The notes under the pieces: model-generated
Database searches by the model: none
The model's input: the letters and a program-made list of their open reading frames with translations, nothing else
What the model was told of the DNA's origin: nothing
Source: Bacteroidia bacterium
GTDB taxonomy: Bacteria; Bacteroidota; Bacteroidia; B-17B0; Aurantibacillaceae
Assembly: GCA_026418315.1 (NCBI GenBank)
Contig: JAOABO010000034.1
Span: forward strand, 3,005 to 13,771
Direction: 5' to 3'
DNA length: 10,767 nucleotides
Shown: one piece after another, positions 6,594-10,767 of the stretch
Numbering within the stretch: position 1 is the stretch's first letter
Layout: every line of letters begins with the position of its first letter
Program-made: the position numbers and the translations under genes

Positions 6594-9500
6594 TTACATA
6601 TTTCGTCTGTACTGTCCACCTACTTCAAACAAGGCATTTGTAATTTGTCCAAGCGTACAATATTTACTCACTTCCATTAATTGTTCAAAAATATTCTTGT
6701 TTTGCGTAGCGGCTTGTTGTAACTCTTTAATTTTTTGTGGTGCAATCTCCGCATAAAATTGATGTATATTTTTCACTGTGTTGATTTGCTGCTCTTTTTC
6801 TTCGGTTGTACTGCGTATTACTTCTTTTGGAATAATGGTAGGTGACCCTTTAGAACTTAAAAAAGTATTTACGCCTATAATGGGCAGTTCTCCTGTATGC
6901 TTAAGGGTTTCATAGTATAAACTTTCTTCCTGAATTTTATTACGCTGATACATGGTTTCCATAGCCCCTAATACTCCACCGCGTTCTGTAATTCTGTCAA
7001 ATTCCATTAATACGGCCTCTTCTACCAAATCAGTAAGTTCTTCAATGATAAACGAACCCTGCAGTGGATTTTCGTTTTTAGCCAACCCTAATTCTCTGTT
7101 GATAATGAGTTGAATAGCCATGGCTCTTCTTACAGATTCTTCGGTAGGAGTAGTAATAGCTTCGTCATAGGCATTGGTATGCAAGCTATTGCAATTATCA
7201 TAAATGGCATATAATGCTTGCAAGGTAGTGCGTATGTCATTAAAGTCAATTTCTTGAGCGTGTAAAGAACGGCCGGAGGTTTGAATATGATACTTAAGCA
7301 TTTGCGAACGTTCATTTGCGCCGTATTTGTATTTGAGTGCTTTAGCCCAAATTCTGCGGGCTACACGGCCCATAACACTGTACTCGGGGTCCATACCATT
7401 GCTAAAGAAGTAAGAAAAATTAGGTGCAAAATCATCTACTTTCATTCCTCTGCTTAAATAATATTCCAGATATGTAAATCCATTGGATAATGTAAGTGCT
7501 AATTGGGTAATTGGATTAGCACCGGCTTCTGCTATGTGATAGCCACTGATAGATACAGAATAAAAATTACGAATGTTATTTTTGATAAAATACTCCTGTA
7601 CATCGCCCATTACTCTTAAAGAAAATTCAGTAGAAAAAATACAGGTGTTTTGTGCCTGATCTTCTTTCAATATATCTGCCTGTACAGTACCTCTTACCTT
7701 TGCAAGTGTATCTTTTTTAATATTATCATAAATTTCGGGCGGTAATACTTTATCTCCTGTAATTCCTATTAATAATAAGCCCAGTCCATCATTGCCATGA
7801 GGCAGAGGAGCATTGTATTTGGGGGGTGTAAGCCCTTTGGACTGATAAATATCTTTTATTTTCTTTTTCACTTCTTCTTCCAATCCATTTTGACGAATGT
7901 AAATTTCGCATTGTTGGTCAATAGCTGTGTTCATAAAAAAAGCCGTTATGGTGGGTGCGGGGCCATTAATGGTCATACTCACAGAGGTCTTTGGATCGGC
8001 CAGATTAAATCCACTGTATAATTTTTTGGCATCATCTAAGCAGCAAACCGAAACACCTGAGTTACCAATTTTTCCATAAATATCAGGTCTATAATCAGGG
8101 TCGCGTCCATAAAGGGTAACGCTATCAAAAGCCGTACTCAATCGCTTGGCTGGCATTTGATAAGAAAGATAATGAAACCGTTTGTTGGTTCTTTCGGGTC
8201 CACCTTCACCGGCAAACATTCTTGTGGGGTCTTCTTCTTCTCTTTTGAAAGGATAAATGCCTGCCGTATAAGGGAATGCACCAGGAAAATTTTCCTGCAG
8301 GTTCCACTTTAATATTTCTCCCCAGCTGCGAAACTTTGGTACGGCTACTTTTGGAATTCTGGAATGGGAAAGCGATTCATGGTAAGTGCGTACTTTTTTA
8401 ATTTTATCTCTTACCTTGAATTCATAATAATCGTCCGTAAATTTTTTCTTACGATATTCCCAAGTATCCAACAGGTTTTTATTGGCTATTTCCAAAGTGT
8501 TTTCAAGCTCTTTGTATCTTTTATGTAAGCCATTTAAAATAATTTCTTTTTCTTTTTGATGAATATCTTCATCATTTTCAAACTCTTCAATAGATTGTTT
8601 CAAAGCATATAATTTTTCAGCAATGCGTGCCTGTTCTTCTGCTTTTTTGTTATAGTTTCTGATAGTATCGGCAATTTCACTTAAATAACGGGTCCTATTA
8701 GGGGGAATAATATAAATTTTCTCACTCATTTCATTGCTCGGAATAAATTTAGAAATAAGCGGTGCTCCTGTTTTTTGGTGAAGAATATCCATCAGATGCT
8801 TGTACATGGTATTCGTACCTGGGTCATTGAACTGTGAAGCAATAGTACCAAATACAGGAATTTCTTCGTCGGGAATATCAAATAGTTTTTTATTACGTTT
8901 GTATTGTTTTTTTACATCTCTTAAAGCATCTAATGCTCCGCGTTTGTCAAATTTATTAATGACAATAAGGTCAGCGAATTCCAGCATATCAATTTTTTCC
9001 AACTGCGATGCCGCACCATATTCGGGGGTCATAACATACATGCTGACATCTGCAAATTCTGTAATTTCTGTATCACTTTGTCCTATACCCGCCGTTTCAA
9101 GAATGATTAAATCAAATTGAGCAATTTTTAAAATATTCAATGCTTCCTGCACACTTTTAGATAAAGCCAGATTACTTTGGCGCGTGGCCATACTACGCAT
9201 ATACACACGCGGATTATTGACACTATTCATGCGTATTCTATCGCCTAATAAAGCTCCGCCTGTTTTTCGTTTACTTGGGTCTACAGAAATAATTCCTAAC
9301 TTTTTATCAGGAAAATCTATGAGAAAACGGCGAACGATTTCATCAATCATAGAGGACTTCCCTGCTCCACCTGTACCGGTAATACCTAAGACGGGCGTTT
9401 TGGACTTCTGAGCCAATTCTTCGATTTTTTTAAATAGTTTGGAAATAGTTTTGTCTTCAATAAAATTTTCTGCAGCAGAAATCAATTGGGCAATAGATCT

Positions 9501-10034
9501 ATAATTATTTTGCTTAGCTTCTTCTATTGTTTGCTCGTTCACATCTTTTCCGGTAGGAAAATCTGACTTTTCTATCACATCATTAATCATGCCTTGTAAT
9601 GACATTTTTCTTCCATCATCAGGGCTGTAAATGCGCGTAATTCCATAAGTGTGTAACTCTTCTATTTCATTAGGCAATATAACGCCGCCACCGCCGCCAA
9701 AAATTTTAATATGTGAAGAATGATTATCTTTTAGTAAATCATACATATATTTGAAAAACTCCATGTGTCCGCCCTGATAACTGGTTACGGCTATGGCATT
9801 AGCGTCTTCCTGAATGGCAGTATTGACAATGTCAGCCACACTTCTATCATGCCCTAAATGAATAACTTCTGCACCGGTGCTTTGCATAATCCGACGCATA
9901 ATATTGATGGCGGCATCGTGCCCATCAAATAAGGCAGCCGCAGTAACAATACGCACTTTGTTTTTGGGTACATAAGGACTAACTTCTTTGTGTATTTCAG
10001 AAGATTGTTTTTCTTTTTTTTCGGCTACTTCCAT
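6594..10034 (-). CDS. icmF: Fused isobutyryl-CoA mutase (B12-binding, G-protein chaperone and mutase domains)
   Basis: IcmF interconverts isobutyryl-CoA and n-butyryl-CoA using adenosylcobalamin; its internal GTPase gates cofactor loading. The chain from ATG 10034 is 1146 residues. Domains in order: cobalamin-binding (about 25-155, DGHDAA at 37-42 with ligand His39, TSYQGGH at 84-90, GGGGG at 113-117); G domain (about 211-425, P-loop GTGGAGKS 220-227, ETAGIGQSD 313-321, NKFD 360-363); a charged helical linker (about 450-550); then the mutase barrel (about 556-1146, SISGYHIAEAGAN from 828, His833 aligned to His244 of methylmalonyl-CoA mutase). Phe607 (RMFAG) and Gln795 (AQNT) occupy the positions held by Tyr89 and Arg207 in methylmalonyl-CoA mutase; Phe/Gln is the isobutyryl-CoA type. 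An upstream ATG (10097) adds an implausible hydrophobic 21-residue leader beyond the likely promoter, so I reject it. Family members are usually near 1090 residues. Confidence 0.95.
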   Translation of the reverse strand: MEVAEKKEKQSSEIHKEVSPYVPKNKVRIVTAAALFDGHDAAINIMRRIMQSTGAEVIHLGHDRSVADIVNTAIQEDANAIAVTSYQGGHMEFFKYMYDLLKDNHSSHIKIFGGGGGVILPNEIEELHTYGITRIYSPDDGRKMSLQGMINDVIEKSDFPTGKDVNEQTIEEAKQNNYRSIAQLISAAENFIEDKTISKLFKKIEELAQKSKTPVLGITGTGGAGKSSMIDEIVRRFLIDFPDKKLGIISVDPSKRKTGGALLGDRIRMNSVNNPRVYMRSMATRQSNLALSKSVQEALNILKIAQFDLIILETAGIGQSDTEITEFADVSMYVMTPEYGAASQLEKIDMLEFADLIVINKFDKRGALDALRDVKKQYKRNKKLFDIPDEEIPVFGTIASQFNDPGTNTMYKHLMDILHQKTGAPLISKFIPSNEMSEKIYIIPPNRTRYLSEIADTIRNYNKKAEEQARIAEKLYALKQSIEEFENDEDIHQKEKEIILNGLHKRYKELENTLEIANKNLLDTWEYRKKKFTDDYYEFKVRDKIKKVRTYHESLSHSRIPKVAVPKFRSWGEILKWNLQENFPGAFPYTAGIYPFKREEEDPTRMFAGEGGPERTNKRFHYLSYQMPAKRLSTAFDSVTLYGRDPDYRPDIYGKIGNSGVSVCCLDDAKKLYSGFNLADPKTSVSMTINGPAPTITAFFMNTAIDQQCEIYIRQNGLEEEVKKKIKDIYQSKGLTPPKYNAPLPHGNDGLGLLLIGITGDKVLPPEIYDNIKKDTLAKVRGTVQADILKEDQAQNTCIFSTEFSLRVMGDVQEYFIKNNIRNFYSVSISGYHIAEAGANPITQLALTLSNGFTYLEYYLSRGMKVDDFAPNFSYFFSNGMDPEYSVMGRVARRIWAKALKYKYGANERSQMLKYHIQTSGRSLHAQEIDFNDIRTTLQALYAIYDNCNSLHTNAYDEAITTPTEESVRRAMAIQLIINRELGLAKNENPLQGSFIIEELTDLVEEAVLMEFDRITERGGVLGAMETMYQRNKIQEESLYYETLKHTGELPIIGVNTFLSSKGSPTIIPKEVIRSTTEEKEQQINTVKNIHQFYAEIAPQKIKELQQAATQNKNIFEQLMEVSKYCTLGQITNALFEVGGQYRRNM
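6684..6702. repeat. 19-base exact direct repeat, copy 2
   Basis: Identical to 229-247. Here it lies within icmF and on the minus strand encodes part of the C-terminal sequence NKNIFE. The neighbouring bases of the two copies do not match and the intergenic copy is not an obvious icmF remnant. Confidence 0.4.
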
Positions 10035-10067
10035 ATAAGTACAGTTTTTTAATAAAAATACTTTGTG

Positions 10068-10075
10068 CAAAAATA
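10068..10075 (-). promoter_or_regulatory. Possible -7 promoter element for icmF
   Basis: TATTTTTG on the minus strand (10075-10068) fits TAnnTTTG and would start transcription near 10060-10063, a leader of about 28 bases before the ATG at 10034. No TTTG is found at the matching upstream distance (only TGATG near 10097-10093), so the promoter is incomplete. Its position still agrees with the 10034 start and not with 10097. Confidence 0.42.
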
Positions 10076-10148
10076 ATAAAAAAATACAGGCCATCATGTA
10101 ACTTCATCATTTGTTTTTCGTAAATAATAAATCAAAAAATAGTGTACT

Positions 10149-10767
10149 ATGTTCAAATTATCGCACAACTGGCTTACTGAAGGCATGATGGATGCCGAGT
10201 ATAAACAGTATTTGTTATTAGCATATTTGCGGGATATTCACGAAGTATTTGAACACAGAATTTTGTATCCACCTTTTGCTGAGCTTATTCAGCACCATCG
10301 TAACTTATTAAAAATAAAACATAACTTACAAAATATTAAAGAATACCACGCAGAATTAAAAGGAATAGATTGGCAAAACATGAAGCTGATTTACACTTCT
10401 CAACCTGAAAGCGAATCCGGGCAGACACCTAACAAAACAGACATGGAAATAATTGAAGAAATTATTGACTTTAGCATACCTAAAATGGAAGATGAACTGG
10501 AACACGGTAAAAAAATTTTTGATGAAATAGAAAAAAAACTTAAATATACTACGGTAGGAATAAGCCCATTAGACAAAAGCATTGGTTATCTATTTATACA
10601 AAACTATCCGGACCATGAATTTTGTGTATATAAATACGAAATATCTTCTATCTACTCAGAAATTGATAATGAAAAGGTAGCATTCAAAGGTTTAAAAACA
10701 GAATACCTTGCCACCTATACATTGAATTTAAGTAAATCATTGACATCTATCAAACAGGAAATAATCA
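10149..10767 (+). CDS. Uncharacterised protein, 3' end beyond the window
   Basis: An ATG at 10149 opens a frame of 206 codons with no stop before the window ends. The product begins MFKLSHNWLTEGMMDAEYKQYLL and has no signal peptide or transmembrane segment. It is rich in charged residues and probably mostly helical for about the first 150 residues: YLLLAYLRDIHEVFEHR (21-37) and the Glu-rich IIEEIIDFSIPKMEDELEHG (101-120). A likely beta-rich part follows (GYLFIQNYPDHEFCVYKYEIS, about 148-168). I recall similar unnamed proteins in Bacteroidota genomes, but no function, and I see no catalytic motif. It diverges from icmF across 114 AT-rich bases. The start context is A-rich with no Shine-Dalgarno. 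Codon use resembles the neighbours, so no sign of recent transfer. Confidence 0.85.
   Translation, partial: MFKLSHNWLTEGMMDAEYKQYLLLAYLRDIHEVFEHRILYPPFAELIQHHRNLLKIKHNLQNIKEYHAELKGIDWQNMKLIYTSQPESESGQTPNKTDMEIIEEIIDFSIPKMEDELEHGKKIFDEIEKKLKYTTVGISPLDKSIGYLFIQNYPDHEFCVYKYEISSIYSEIDNEKVAFKGLKTEYLATYTLNLSKSLTSIKQEII

Noticed and set aside
10035..10097. Upstream ATG for icmF adding 21 residues
   Set aside because: The extra segment MMACIFLLFLHKVFLLKNCTY is hydrophobic, unlike any expected start of a cytoplasmic mutase, and the likely promoter element lies inside it.
10035..10148. Cobalamin riboswitch upstream of icmF
   Set aside because: Only 114 bases separate the two divergent starts and the leader appears to be about 28 bases; there is no B12-box-like sequence or room for the fold.
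10400..10582. Minus-strand 60-codon frame
   Set aside because: It lies wholly inside the open frame starting at 10149 and its Ser/Ile/Leu-rich product is a typical shadow of a Lys/Glu-rich gene.
1..10767. Mobile elements, CRISPR arrays, tRNA/rRNA genes, defence or secretion cassettes
   Set aside because: No transposase or integrase frame, no regularly spaced repeat, no tRNA T-arm signature and no recognised defence domain. The content is housekeeping and acyl-CoA metabolism plus one unknown gene.

Overview
The window looks like a low-GC Bacteroidota chromosome segment. The evidence is the protein sequences (L13 beginning MNTLSYKT, lineage-typical S15 and PNPase), promoters of the TTTG-N~20-TAnnTTTG type, A-rich start contexts without Shine-Dalgarno sequences, and strong A+T bias. 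I cannot fix the family from sequence alone; Chitinophagales/Sphingobacteriales-like is a guess.

Layout. Positions 1-33 hold the first 11 codons of a leftward gene with the start of a signal peptide, and a well-formed promoter lies just upstream. An AT-rich region without a credible gene (about 88-521) separates it from a rightward translation operon. That operon has its own promoter at 522-553 and reads rplM (L13), rpsI (S9), rpsB (S2), tsf (EF-Ts), rpsO (S15) and, after two hairpins of which the second resembles an intrinsic terminator, pnp (polynucleotide phosphorylase). A hairpin with T-tracts on both sides ends pnp and the convergent leftward unit. The leftward unit, read from 10034 to 5789, is icmF (fused isobutyryl-CoA mutase: B12-binding domain, G-protein chaperone and mutase in one chain) followed after 10 bases by an alpha/beta-hydrolase. 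A divergent rightward gene of unknown function starts at 10149 and is cut by the window edge.

How the genes work together. The first block makes ribosomal proteins, an elongation factor and the exoribonuclease that degrades mRNA; rpsO-pnp adjacency is also found in many other bacteria, including E. coli. The second block is adenosylcobalamin-dependent short-chain acyl-CoA metabolism, with substrate-pocket residues (Phe607, Gln795) of the isobutyryl-CoA type, plus a hydrolase whose substrate cannot be read from sequence.

I found no mobile element, CRISPR array, RNA gene, defence cassette or evident new system. The points most worth a second look are the uncharacterised gene at the right edge, the rpsO-pnp hairpins that overlap the longest-ORF start of pnp, and the long helical linker of the IcmF protein.
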